The notes beneath the pieces were generated by a model. That model ran no database searches, was not told the origin of the DNA, and saw only the letters and a list, made by a program, of their open reading frames with translations. A stretch of 32,974 nucleotides of DNA from NCBI GenBank assembly GCA_028689995.1, contig JAQVCB010000023.1, forward strand, positions 1 through 32,974. The letters are read 5' to 3'. This document shows, in pieces, positions 1 to 7,250 of this stretch. The stretch comes from Candidatus Gastranaerophilales bacterium (lineage in GTDB: Bacteria; Cyanobacteriota; Vampirovibrionia; Gastranaerophilales; UBA9579). The number at the start of each line of letters is the position of its first letter. The first letter of the stretch is position 1. The position numbers were made by a program, and so were the translations under genes.

Positions 1-38
1 GCTTTAAAAGACGGTGAATGATTTTTTCTCTTTTTCAT
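1..38 (-). CDS. IS3-family transposase OrfA, 5' end only (partial)
   Basis: The minus strand reads MKKRKNHSPSFKA from an ATG at 38-36, with an AGGAGC ribosome binding site at 49-44, and runs off the window edge. This opening is typical of OrfA of IS3-family elements: a small helix-turn-helix protein that, with OrfB by programmed frameshift, makes the transposase. Only 13 residues are visible, so the identification rests on that short N-terminal signature plus the inverted-repeat-like end at 102-126. Confidence 0.72.
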   Translation of the reverse strand, partial: MKKRKNHSPSFK

Positions 39-126
39 TTTCTGCTCCTTTTTTATTTCTATTTTACAAGATTTTTTTGAGCAGTTTCCCACCTATCTTT
101 TTTGTCTGATTTTTGGGGATCACTAT
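1..126 (-). mobile_element. left end of an IS3-type insertion sequence
   Basis: The stretch from the orfA start to about 126 is non-coding and ends, read on the minus strand, with ATAGTGATCCCCAAAAATC, which looks like an IS3-family terminal inverted repeat. Immediately beyond it, at 127, an IS256-type transposase reading frame resumes in mid-protein. That supports placing the element boundary at about 126. The other end and the target duplication lie outside the window. Confidence 0.6.
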
Positions 127-315
127 ATTAATAACGGAGTTAAAAGAATCACCAAAACAAAGAATTCTTTTACGTCAGATGAATCTCTCTTTAAGCTCCT
201 TTACTTGGTTTCACAGGATATTACGAAAAAATGGACTATGCCAATTCCAAATTGGAGCTTGATATTCAACCAAATTCTGATATATTTTGAAGAGAGATTA
301 GAAAAATTTCTCTAA
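127..315 (+). pseudogene. IS256 (Mutator)-family transposase, C-terminal fragment
   Basis: An open frame of 62 codons ending in TAA at 313-315 begins with INNGVKRITKTKNSF, continues with DESLFKLLYL and then KKWTMPIPNWSLIFNQI, and ends ERLEKFL. This is the characteristic C-terminal end of IS256/Mutator-type transposases (TKTKxSFxSDESLxKLLYL...KKWTxPIxNW). The upstream part, including the DDE catalytic core, is replaced by the IS3 end at 126. The fragment is therefore a gene interrupted by a second insertion. If the rest lies beyond the IS3 element outside the window, the parent gene may be complete but split. Confidence 0.82.
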
Positions 316-321
316 TCTCTC
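292..321. repeat. inverted repeat over the IS256 transposase stop codon
   Basis: GAGAGATTAG (292-301) pairs perfectly with CTAATCTCTC (312-321) across a 10-nt loop, and the transposase stop codon lies in the right arm. It may act as a terminator-like hairpin at the end of the element. Confidence 0.5.
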
Positions 322-330
322 AAATTTAAG

Positions 331-357
331 GTTTACACAAAACTTGTTACGGAATCT
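331..357. mobile_element. probable right terminal repeat of the IS256-type element
   Basis: GTTTACACAAAACTTGTTAC just downstream of the transposase stop resembles the TTTACACAAAA-type terminal repeats of IS256-family elements. The partner end is not in the window, so the exact boundary is approximate. Confidence 0.4.
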
Positions 358-368
358 AAAATTGATAA

Positions 369-587
369 TTACGCCAAAGTTTTTAGATGTGATTTCTTTC
401 TATCAGATTTTAAAATTCTATTAACTTTTGTTAGTACGTCATTAGTTAGTCCAGTAACTTTACTTCCTTCACACATTTTAAGTACTTCTACTACATCGGA
501 GATCTGTTTTTGACTGTTTCTTAATACTGCCCCTTTGCCGGCAAATGTTACCTGATTTTGATAACTATTAACACCATTAACTAACAT
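369..587 (-). CDS. small protein with N-terminal VTFAGKG motif, unknown function
   Basis: A 72-residue basic protein of no recognised family. Its N terminus is Asn/Gln-rich (MLVNGVNSYQNQ) and followed by VTFAGKG at residues 13-19. This resembles segments near the N termini of three other proteins here (752-1369, 3925-5082, 15907-16386). The start is supported by AGAAAGGGGAAA just upstream on the minus strand. The stop lies only about 12 bases from the putative IS256 right end, so the original C terminus could have been altered by that insertion. No signal peptide or membrane segment is visible. Confidence 0.55.
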   Translation of the reverse strand: MLVNGVNSYQNQVTFAGKGAVLRNSQKQISDVVEVLKMCEGSKVTGLTNDVLTKVNRILKSDRKKSHLKTLA

Positions 588-612
588 AAATTTCCCCTTT
601 CTTTATATAGTT

Positions 613-650
613 ATTATCAAACAGTATGTTTATATTCTGTTTTTGATAAT
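613..650. repeat. hairpin in the gap between two motif-bearing genes
   Basis: ATTATCAA (613-620) followed by ACAG pairs with CTGT (637-640) and TTGATAAT (643-650), with a 2-nt bulge. It lies in the leader of the 72-residue gene and downstream of the 205-residue gene, so it could be a weak terminator for the latter or a leader structure for the former. Confidence 0.4.
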
Positions 651-751
651 TATATAAATGACATCAATATGAAAAATTGCTTTTTTTTCAGAGTTTAAAA
701 TCAAATTTTAATATAGTGTTACAAAAGACAAGCACTTAAGTTCGAATTTAA

Positions 752-1369
752 TTAATTTATAACTTTTTTAAAAACCAGTTCTTCTATTTCAGGATCAAAT
801 TTGATCATGAGTTTATATCTTTCAATTGCATCAAAAGCATTTTCGACAATTCCTGCCCATGAATCAACTATAACTGCTTTAGTTCCCCATGTCTTCGGAT
901 CTTTAAAACTTGCATCTTTTTTCATTCCCAGAACTACAAAAGAATGATCATTACAGGATCTTCTATTATAAGGTCTTTTTCCTGATTCAGTATCAATAAT
1001 ATTAAATTCTACCAGATTAGCGTTCTCGCCTCTTTTAGTAAGTTCGAGTTTGACTATATCAGAATGTACTTCGCAATCCGCATTACCTAATCTTATTACC
1101 CGTTCTTTTAGTTTGTCATTAAGAATATATCCGCATTTTCTAAAATATGATATACCGGGAAGCTTTTTTTTGATCAAATTATATAATTTATTTCTTACTT
1201 CATCATATTTAATATTATCTTCATGCTGTTCCATTTTTGTAACAATCATTGTGCAGGATTTCAAACCTGGAAGATCTTTTCTGATTGATCTAACAACCTC
1301 TTCACCAACTCTGATAGTAGGTTTAATTCCTTCAAATGATATGGATGAATTAAAATTTACTGAATTCAT
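752..1369 (-). CDS. candidate papain-like cysteine peptidase/effector with N-terminal ISFEG motif
   Basis: This 205-residue protein matches no family I can name with certainty. Its N terminus is short and Asn-rich (MNSVNFNSS) and carries ISFEGIK at 10-16, like three neighbours. The body has three segments in the order and spacing seen in papain-fold C-H-D enzymes and secreted effectors: GNADCEVHSD (Cys99), CNDHSFVVLG (His142) and KAVIVDSWAG (Asp169). DHxFVV followed by VVDxW is a recurring His/Asp pattern in such proteins. I infer a cysteine peptidase- or transglutaminase-like fold; activity and target are unknown. No signal peptide or membrane helix is visible. The gene is transcribed away from the inverted repeat at 1382-1422 and lies downstream of dapL on the same strand. 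Confidence 0.55.
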   Translation of the reverse strand: MNSVNFNSSISFEGIKPTIRVGEEVVRSIRKDLPGLKSCTMIVTKMEQHEDNIKYDEVRNKLYNLIKKKLPGISYFRKCGYILNDKLKERVIRLGNADCEVHSDIVKLELTKRGENANLVEFNIIDTESGKRPYNRRSCNDHSFVVLGMKKDASFKDPKTWGTKAVIVDSWAGIVENAFDAIERYKLMIKFDPEIEELVFKKVIN

Positions 1370-1381
1370 ATTTTTCCCGAC

Positions 1382-1422
1382 AATAAACAGATAACATATT
1401 AGTATAAAGTTATCTGTTTATT
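1382..1422. terminator. strong 14-bp inverted repeat between dapL and the 205-residue gene
   Basis: AATAAACAGATAAC (1382-1395) and GTTATCTGTTTATT (1409-1422) are perfectly complementary across a 13-nt loop. The repeat lies downstream of dapL on the minus strand and just upstream of the next gene's start, so it may be the dapL terminator. It could instead be an operator for the peptidase-like gene, as no clean T-run follows on the minus strand. The core TTATCTGTT recurs in other intergenic hairpins. Confidence 0.5.
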
Positions 1423-1453
1423 AAAAATTGCTATTTTTTTGTAATTTTTAATT

Positions 1454-2719
1454 TTACTTTTTAAAGTAAAATCCGTCCTGTTTCATTCTGTCAATTACTT
1501 CGTACAGGTTTTCGTCTGATGCTACAACAGACATTCTGAAGAAGCCTTCTCCATATTTACCAAAACCTGAACCTGGTACTGCAACGATGCCGGATTTTTC
1601 TAAAAGTTTTTGTGTATATTCTTCAGATGTTGCATATTCTGATGGAATTGGAAGCCATAAGTAAAAGGTTGCCTTTGGAATCAGAAGATTATCTATATCC
1701 CATCCAAGTTCTTTAATTCCCTTAATCATAATTTCCTGCTTTTTCTGATATTCTTTATTGGCTTCCTTAATATATTTATCTCCTTCTTCTGAGGTTAAAA
1801 TCTCGGCGGAAGCTCTTTGAATTGCTTTGAATATACCGGAATCGTATGTAGATTTAATTTTTGCAATCATAGAAACAGTCAGATTGTTTCCACAAATCCA
1901 GCCTGCACGCCATCCGGTCATGCTGTACGGTTTACTGAGACTGTGAAATTCTACTGCAACATCTTTTGCTCCTTCAATTTCAAGAATACTTGCCGGAGGT
2001 TCTTCTCCTTCAAAATAGACATCAGCATAGGCAAGGTCACTCACTAAAAGAATGTTTCTCGATCTTGCAAAATCTACAACTTCCTTTAAATATTCCCTTG
2101 TTGCTCCAGCGCCAAGCGGGTTGCTTGGATAGTTAATTACTACAGCTTTAATTTTATCGGGTGACAAGCCTTCTTTTTTCAAGTTTTCTACTACTTTTTC
2201 AAGTGAAGGCATATAATTATTTTGTGCATTCAGGGGGATTGGGAATGATTTACCGCCTGCTACCTTTATCTGTTCCTGATATGATGCATAACCGGGATCA
2301 GGAATTAATATAATATCTTTATCTTTTTCATTCTTAACAGGGTTAATTAATGTATTAAATAAATGAGCAAGTCCTTCTTTTGAACCGATCAATGAGCAAA
2401 TTTCTGTTTTTTGGTCAAGTTCAACACCGAATCTTTTTTTCATTCTTGCTGCTACTGCTTGTAAGTAATATGGTTCACCTTTGGGAGATGAATATAAATG
2501 AAATCCCGGTTCGCTAAGAGCATTTTTAAGTGCATTTATAACGAATTCCGGTGGGGCTTTAACAGGAGCACCGATACTTAAATTAATAGGTGCCCTGTTT
2601 TTGACCATAAGTTCTGGTTTAAGTCTCTGTGTCTCTTGTTTTATTCTAAACATTATATATGTTTCAATTGATTTTACTCCGTCTGAGAAAAGATGATTTA
2701 AATCTAAACTTGCCTGCAT
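1454..2719 (-). CDS. dapL: PLP-dependent aminotransferase, LL-diaminopimelate aminotransferase type
   Basis: A 421-residue fold-type I aminotransferase. The PLP-binding lysine is Lys263 in HSLSKPYSMTGWRAGW. NYPSNPLGA and IPDPGYASY are the usual cofactor and substrate motifs, and FFRMSVV near the C terminus carries the carboxylate-binding Arg. The pattern (GSKEGLAHL, PDPGYASY, SKPYSMTGWRAGW) and length fit the DapL group, which converts tetrahydrodipicolinate and glutamate to LL-diaminopimelate in one step of lysine and peptidoglycan synthesis, as in cyanobacteria and plants. A related class I aminotransferase of other specificity cannot be excluded. The start ATG at 2719 has an AGGAG site just upstream. 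The gene is divergent from hpf. Confidence 0.85.
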   Translation of the reverse strand: MQASLDLNHLFSDGVKSIETYIMFRIKQETQRLKPELMVKNRAPINLSIGAPVKAPPEFVINALKNALSEPGFHLYSSPKGEPYYLQAVAARMKKRFGVELDQKTEICSLIGSKEGLAHLFNTLINPVKNEKDKDIILIPDPGYASYQEQIKVAGGKSFPIPLNAQNNYMPSLEKVVENLKKEGLSPDKIKAVVINYPSNPLGAGATREYLKEVVDFARSRNILLVSDLAYADVYFEGEEPPASILEIEGAKDVAVEFHSLSKPYSMTGWRAGWICGNNLTVSMIAKIKSTYDSGIFKAIQRASAEILTSEEGDKYIKEANKEYQKKQEIMIKGIKELGWDIDNLLIPKATFYLWLPIPSEYATSEEYTQKLLEKSGIVAVPGSGFGKYGEGFFRMSVVASDENLYEVIDRMKQDGFYFKK

Positions 2720-3053
2720 AAAAAACTCCTTACTTTATTATCCTTTATAGAAGGATAACAGATAATTTGATTGATTCAATAAAAATCGGATAAATATGAC
2801 AAAACGTATATTTCTATTGAATAGAAGTTGCAAAAAGATAATCATTATTCAGCTATATACTAGACTATCTTGTTATTGAACCTGTTTTTGCATTTCACGA
2901 TCTCAATAATGGTTACGGAACAAATCATGATTTATCATTAAAATTAAATTTTTCTGTAACCTCATACTTAATTTTTTATAAAAAAGGTTTAAAGATTACA
3001 AATTATTAGTTATAATCATATAGTTGAAATGGATATAAAAAGGAGGACGATTA
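2720..3053. promoter_or_regulatory. divergent dapL/hpf intergenic region
   Basis: No gene is visible in these 334 bases. TTATCCTT/AAGGATAA (2738-2758) forms a hairpin in the dapL leader. GGTTACGGAA (2911-2920) can pair with TTCTGTAACC (2952-2961). A TATAAT at 3011-3016 is a plausible -10 box for hpf, and AGGAGG at 3041-3046 is its ribosome binding site. Confidence 0.45.
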
Positions 3054-3479
3054 ATGCGTCTGGTAATAAATGGTCGTAATATCGAAATAACACCTGCAAT
3101 AAGAGAATATGTAGACGAGAAAGTCGGCAGAATACAAAAACATAATGGTCAAATTATGGATATGGAAGTTACCCTTTCCGTAGTAAAAAATCCCAGTGTT
3201 CAAAATAATCACTTTGCCGAAGCAAGCTGTCTTTTGAATGGTGCCAAAATTCATGTTAAAGAAGAAGCTGAATCAATGTATGCAGCGATTGATCTCATTG
3301 CTGATAAAATTGACAGACAGGTTAAAAAACATAAAGAAAAAATCATTAAAGGCAAAAGCAAGATGCAGGGAGCAGGAAGGTCTATTAGAACTAATCCGCT
3401 TGAAGGTCTTGGTATAGAAGAAGAGCCAACTCCTGTTGAAGATGTTATGGAAATAGACTATCCTGGCGAAAGCGAATAA
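3054..3479 (+). CDS. hpf: ribosome hibernation promoting factor (HPF/YfiA family)
   Basis: A 141-residue protein whose first ~100 residues are the S30AE/HPF domain: MRLVINGRNIEITPAIREY at the start, then HFAEASCLLNGAKIHVKEE, then DLIADKIDRQVKKHKEK. HPF binds the decoding centre of the 30S subunit and stores ribosomes in an inactive form during slow growth. The length is intermediate: after the basic Lys-rich linker there is an acidic tail ending DYPGESE rather than the well-conserved dimerisation domain of long HPF. The start is fixed by AGGAGG eight bases upstream. It is followed by a good terminator, so it is probably monocistronic. Confidence 0.93.
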   Translation: MRLVINGRNIEITPAIREYVDEKVGRIQKHNGQIMDMEVTLSVVKNPSVQNNHFAEASCLLNGAKIHVKEEAESMYAAIDLIADKIDRQVKKHKEKIIKGKSKMQGAGRSIRTNPLEGLGIEEEPTPVEDVMEIDYPGESE

Positions 3480-3496
3480 AATTTTTTAAGAATTTA

Positions 3497-3525
3497 AAAA
3501 AGTAGGCTTATTTAGTCTGCTTTTT
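3497..3525 (+). terminator. rho-independent terminator of hpf
   Basis: AAAAAGTAGGCT (3497-3508) pairs with AGTCTGCTTTTT (3514-3525), with two G-U pairs, and a T-run follows immediately. It lies about 18 bases after the hpf stop. Confidence 0.8.
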
Positions 3526-3626
3526 TGTGCTCTTTTACATTTGTTAAGCTTTCTTATCAAATGTGCATAATATAATGAATTTTCATATAATCCTTTAAAG
3601 CATGCATAAATAAAGAGGTAGTAAAA

Positions 3627-3881
3627 TTGTTACCGATAATAACAGAAGAAATTAGAGAAAACATTGTTAATGAAGCTCTTCAGGATGTTAATAGCTGGAG
3701 AAAGCAAATGATACATTATATAAAGGAAGAAAATCCTGAAGTAAATTCAGCAATTATTGAAGCAGCAAATAGCACCGAACTGGATCCCAAAGGTATTGCT
3801 CTTGGAGCTTATATGACATACAAAATGCTGGAACTTGCAAGAGATCAGGAAGGGGCATCTCTAGAAGAACTCTTTGAATAA
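3627..3881 (+). CDS. small acidic helical protein, unknown function
   Basis: An 84-residue protein starting at TTG (3627) with AAAGAGGTAG about 6 bases upstream. It is acidic and predicted largely helical, with no Cys, no membrane segment and no catalytic motif: LPIITEEIRENIVNEALQD at the N terminus and MTYKMLELARDQEG near the end. I do not recognise the family. It stands between the hpf terminator and a convergent gene, so it is probably transcribed alone. Confidence 0.7.
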   Translation: MLPIITEEIRENIVNEALQDVNSWRKQMIHYIKEENPEVNSAIIEAANSTELDPKGIALGAYMTYKMLELARDQEGASLEELFE

Positions 3882-3924
3882 CTTTATTGTTTGTTGAGGA
3901 TAAAGCACTAAATATTATGATGCT

Positions 3925-5082
3925 TCAATTTTTTCTGACTTGTGCAGGTAAGTTTTTTAAGATATTTTCTAAGTGATGGTTAACAAAGCTGGGTATGATT
4001 ATACTTTCATTGTAATGATTGGTGAAATCATCGACTGCTTTTTTTGCATTGTTTCGGGTTTGTTTTCTAAAAGTATATAATTGTTTTCTATTAGTCATTT
4101 CATCCGGGTTAAGATTTAGATTTTCTCTGAACCAGTTGTCTACGGGTTTAATTTTACCAAATCCTTGTATTGGAATAGAGTCTTTCATGTATTTAGAAGC
4201 ACCATCCTGATATTTAAGTGCTCGGACATATTGAGTAAAAAAGTTTTCTGCATCACGTTTGTGACTATTTACAATTTCATTAATTGTACCGATTAACATA
4301 TTATTAACTTTTTTTCCAGCACTAGTATTATTAGAGCTGATTTGACTCATTTCCTGAAAATATTTATTATCTTTTAATTTTTCACAAAGATTTAACAGTG
4401 ATTCATCAGAACTTTTGCTTTTTGATTGTGCGATATTATTAAGATTTTCATTTATTTCTGCTGAATTTAGCAAATGATTATAACAAATATTTTTAAGATC
4501 ATGAATTAAAACTGTTGGATTTCCACTAGGAGAACCCAAATATTCTCTTATTTTTTCCAACTTTTTCTTTGAACTGAGTTTAACAGGTTCATTTATTCCC
4601 AATTTAGTTTGAAGCCATATATCAACAGGCTTTATGCCTGAAGCACTGTAAGATTGCTGCATTATCTTTTTAATAGCTCCTTGTTTTACTGATGGGTTAA
4701 CAACTGTTGATACAAGAGCTTCGCTGTAATTTGTGATTATTAATTTATATTCTTTAACAAGTTCATTAATTGCCGAAAGAAGTAAAACATTGCCTTTGTT
4801 TCCTTTTCTTGAGTTATTATTATTTACTTGTTCAAGTATAATGTTCATATTTTCATTTCCCTGAAAATCCTGAACCAGTTTTTTTAGATCACCTGTTAAA
4901 TTAAGATTTTTTATAATTGTATTAGCTGTATTTAATTTCGCTCCAAAAGAAATATAATCTGTTACAGGTATTCTTTGAAGCTGTATATTTGGTATTTGCT
5001 TTGATTGATTCTGAAAATTCTGTGCGTTAGATAAATTATTTGTTTGATAGGTTTGTTTGAATAACTGAACATTTTTAATCAT
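3925..5082 (-). CDS. duplicated-domain helical protein with ISFGAK motif, unknown function
   Basis: A 385-residue protein. Residues 1-43 are a low-complexity Asn/Gln-rich leader (QTNNLSNAQNFQNQSKQ), followed by ISFGAK at 44-49, like the motif in three other proteins here. The rest appears to be two diverged copies of a ~160-residue unit. AINELVKEYK (104-113) corresponds to TINEIVNSHK (266-275), and GIKPVDIWLQ (149-158) to KIKPVDNWFR (310-319), a constant offset of 161-162. No catalytic signature, signal peptide or membrane helix is seen, and the composition suggests helices. The function is unknown. It is separated from typA by a strong terminator. Confidence 0.7.
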   Translation of the reverse strand: MIKNVQLFKQTYQTNNLSNAQNFQNQSKQIPNIQLQRIPVTDYISFGAKLNTANTIIKNLNLTGDLKKLVQDFQGNENMNIILEQVNNNNSRKGNKGNVLLLSAINELVKEYKLIITNYSEALVSTVVNPSVKQGAIKKIMQQSYSASGIKPVDIWLQTKLGINEPVKLSSKKKLEKIREYLGSPSGNPTVLIHDLKNICYNHLLNSAEINENLNNIAQSKSKSSDESLLNLCEKLKDNKYFQEMSQISSNNTSAGKKVNNMLIGTINEIVNSHKRDAENFFTQYVRALKYQDGASKYMKDSIPIQGFGKIKPVDNWFRENLNLNPDEMTNRKQLYTFRKQTRNNAKKAVDDFTNHYNESIIIPSFVNHHLENILKNLPAQVRKN

Positions 5083-5175
5083 CTTGCTATTCCTTTATTT
5101 TATAAATATAAATCTCTCTTATTTATAAAAAAAGGACCATTTATTTTTTGTCAATAAATAATGAAAAAATTTGGT

Positions 5176-5218
5176 AATTTCATCTAACATACTCTCTGAG
5201 AGTAGGTTAGATGAAATT
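5176..5218 (-). terminator. strong hairpin terminator downstream of typA
   Basis: AATTTCATCTAAC (5176-5188) with TACTCTC (5190-5196) pairs with GAGAGTA (5198-5204) and GTTAGATGAAATT (5206-5218), a stem of about 20 bp with one mismatch. On the minus strand it is followed within a few bases by a T-run. Confidence 0.78.
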
Positions 5219-5255
5219 TAATTTAATTTAATAATTGTTAATATAGTTGAGGTAA

Positions 5256-7067
5256 TTATTTTAAACCTGTTAAATTTGCTTTTCTCATTCTTATATTTTG
5301 TGGAGTGATTTCTACAAGTTCATCTTCTTTTATATACTCCAGACAATCCTCTAGTGATAAATCTCTTGGAGGAGAGATTACAGTTGCAATATCAGATGTT
5401 GAACTTCTTACATTTGTCAGCCTTTTAGTTTTGCATACATTAAGTATTAAATCCTGTAGACGTGTATTTTCACCAACTATCATACCTCTATATACTTTTG
5501 TTTTTGGCTTAACAAAGAAAATACCTCTGTCTTCAAGCTGTTGAAGGGCGTAAGGAATAACTTCACCGGGTTCATGTGCTATCAAAGATCCATTTTTATA
5601 ATTAGGAATTTCTCCGGCGAAAGGACGATACTCTTTAAATGTGTGATACATTATACCTTCACCTTTTGTCATTCTTATAAATTCACTTCTGAATCCAATT
5701 AATCCCCTAACAGGTATAGCAAAATTCATTATTGTCCTTAAGCCATTGGATTTCATGTCAATCATTTCAGCTTTTCTTGGAGCTAGTCTTTCAATACTTC
5801 CGCCTGCATTTGCATCAGGTACATCAACTATAAGATTTTCAAAAGGCTCTAAAGTTTCTCCATTTTTTTCCTTGAAAATAACTTCAGGTTTGCTTACCTG
5901 AAATTCGTATCCTTCTCTTCTCATTGTTTCAATAAGTATACTGAGATGCAGTTCTCCCCTACCGCTGACTCTAAATATATCTGTACTCTCAGTTTCTTCA
6001 ACTCTGAGACTTACGTTTTTTTCCAATTCTTGAAATAATCTCTTTCTGAGCTGTCTTGAAGTAACGAATTTACCTTCTGTACCGGCAAAAGGACTGTCAT
6101 TTACAGAAAAATTCATTTTAAGTGTAGGTTCATCAATATCAATTAAAGGAAGTGCTTCTGGATCAGAGAGAGAAGAAATAGTTTCTCCTATCTGTATTTC
6201 AGGAAATCCAGCTATGCCAACAATATCTCCTGCATAGGCTTCTTCAATATCAACTCTTTTTAATCCTTTAAATCCGAGGAGTTTAGTAACTTTTTTCCTT
6301 AAAACTTGTCCTTCTCTGTTTATAAGGCTTACCTGTTCATTATTTTTTATAACTCCATTATGAATACGTCCAATTGCAATTCTTCCGACATAATCATTAT
6401 AATCAAGTGTAGTTACATGAAACTGAAGAGTCTTATCAACTTGTCCTTTTGGAGGCTTAATTGATTTTATAATAGTTTTAAATAGAGGGTCAAGATCTTC
6501 ACTTTCGTCTTCCAGTTCATATTTTGCGATTCCGACTAATCCGTCTGAGTAAACTACAGGAAAATCAAGAAGATCAGGATTTTCTGTAAGTTCTACAAAA
6601 AGATCAAAAACTTTATCAAGTGCAGCATGTGGTTCCGCGCCCTGCCTGTCTATTTTATTTATAACGACAATAATTTTAATTCCAAGCTGTAAGGCTTTAG
6701 AAAGAACGAATCTTGTTTGAGGCATAGGGCCTTCGGCTGCATCTACCACAAGCAGAGCTCCATCTACCATACCAAGAACTCTTTCTACCTCACCACCAAA
6801 GTCGGCATGTCCAGGAGTATCTACAATGTTAATAGTAGTATCTTCATAACTGATGGATATATTTTTAGATAAAATTGTTATTCCTCGTTCTCTTTCAAGA
6901 TCGTTTGAATCGAGAACTCTTTCCTGTACTACTTCATTATCTCTAAATATGCCGCTCTGTCTTAACATACTGTCAACCAGAGTAGTTTTACCATGGTCAA
7001 CGTGTGCTATTATAGCAATATTTCTAATTTTTTTAATAATATCTTTTATTTCACTTATATCACTCAT
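5256..7067 (-). CDS. typA: ribosome-associated translational GTPase TypA/BipA
   Basis: A 603-residue translational GTPase of full family length. G1 is AHVDHGKTT (21-29), switch I includes RERGITI, G3 is [10 protein letters not shown] and G4 is [10 protein letters not shown]. Beta-barrel and EF-G domain III/V-like segments follow ([21 protein letters not shown]), then the BipA-specific C-terminal domain ([21 protein letters not shown]). BipA binds the ribosome and assists 50S assembly and stress or low-temperature growth. The ATG at 7067 follows AAGGATTAATTTTT. It ends at its own terminator hairpin and lies in a same-strand run with the two genes upstream, with a ~180-base gap that probably holds its promoter. 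Confidence 0.96.
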   Translation of the reverse strand: MSDISEIKDIIKKIRNIAIIAHVDHGKTTLVDSMLRQSGIFRDNEVVQERVLDSNDLERERGITILSKNISISYEDTTINIVDTPGHADFGGEVERVLGMVDGALLVVDAAEGPMPQTRFVLSKALQLGIKIIVVINKIDRQGAEPHAALDKVFDLFVELTENPDLLDFPVVYSDGLVGIAKYELEDESEDLDPLFKTIIKSIKPPKGQVDKTLQFHVTTLDYNDYVGRIAIGRIHNGVIKNNEQVSLINREGQVLRKKVTKLLGFKGLKRVDIEEAYAGDIVGIAGFPEIQIGETISSLSDPEALPLIDIDEPTLKMNFSVNDSPFAGTEGKFVTSRQLRKRLFQELEKNVSLRVEETESTDIFRVSGRGELHLSILIETMRREGYEFQVSKPEVIFKEKNGETLEPFENLIVDVPDANAGGSIERLAPRKAEMIDMKSNGLRTIMNFAIPVRGLIGFRSEFIRMTKGEGIMYHTFKEYRPFAGEIPNYKNGSLIAHEPGEVIPYALQQLEDRGIFFVKPKTKVYRGMIVGENTRLQDLILNVCKTKRLTNVRSSTSDIATVISPPRDLSLEDCLEYIKEDELVEITPQNIRMRKANLTGLK

Positions 7068-7206
7068 AAAAATTAATCCTTAATTATAAATTGTATGTCA
7101 TTAAATACAAATAAACGGTCAATAATACTTTATCGACTGTCGAAATCACTTTATAGCTATTTTTATATTAGGTTAATCTAAGAAAAATGCTTTTTTGATC
7201 TCTTCT

Positions 7207-7235
7207 ATTATCTTTAATTTTTACATAAAGATAAT
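7207..7235. terminator. hairpin downstream of the GGDEF/HD-GYP gene
   Basis: ATTATCTTTA (7207-7216) and TAAAGATAAT (7226-7235) form a perfect 10-bp stem with a 9-nt loop, 16 bases past the stop of the minus-strand signalling gene. No strong T-run follows on that strand, so it may be a weak terminator or an RNA 3'-end stabiliser. Confidence 0.5.
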
Positions 7236-7250
7236 CAAAAGCCAATTTAA

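Noticed and set aside
1050-1394. A 114-codon plus-strand open frame
   Set aside because: It is antisense to the 205-residue protein, whose motifs and ribosome site are convincing.
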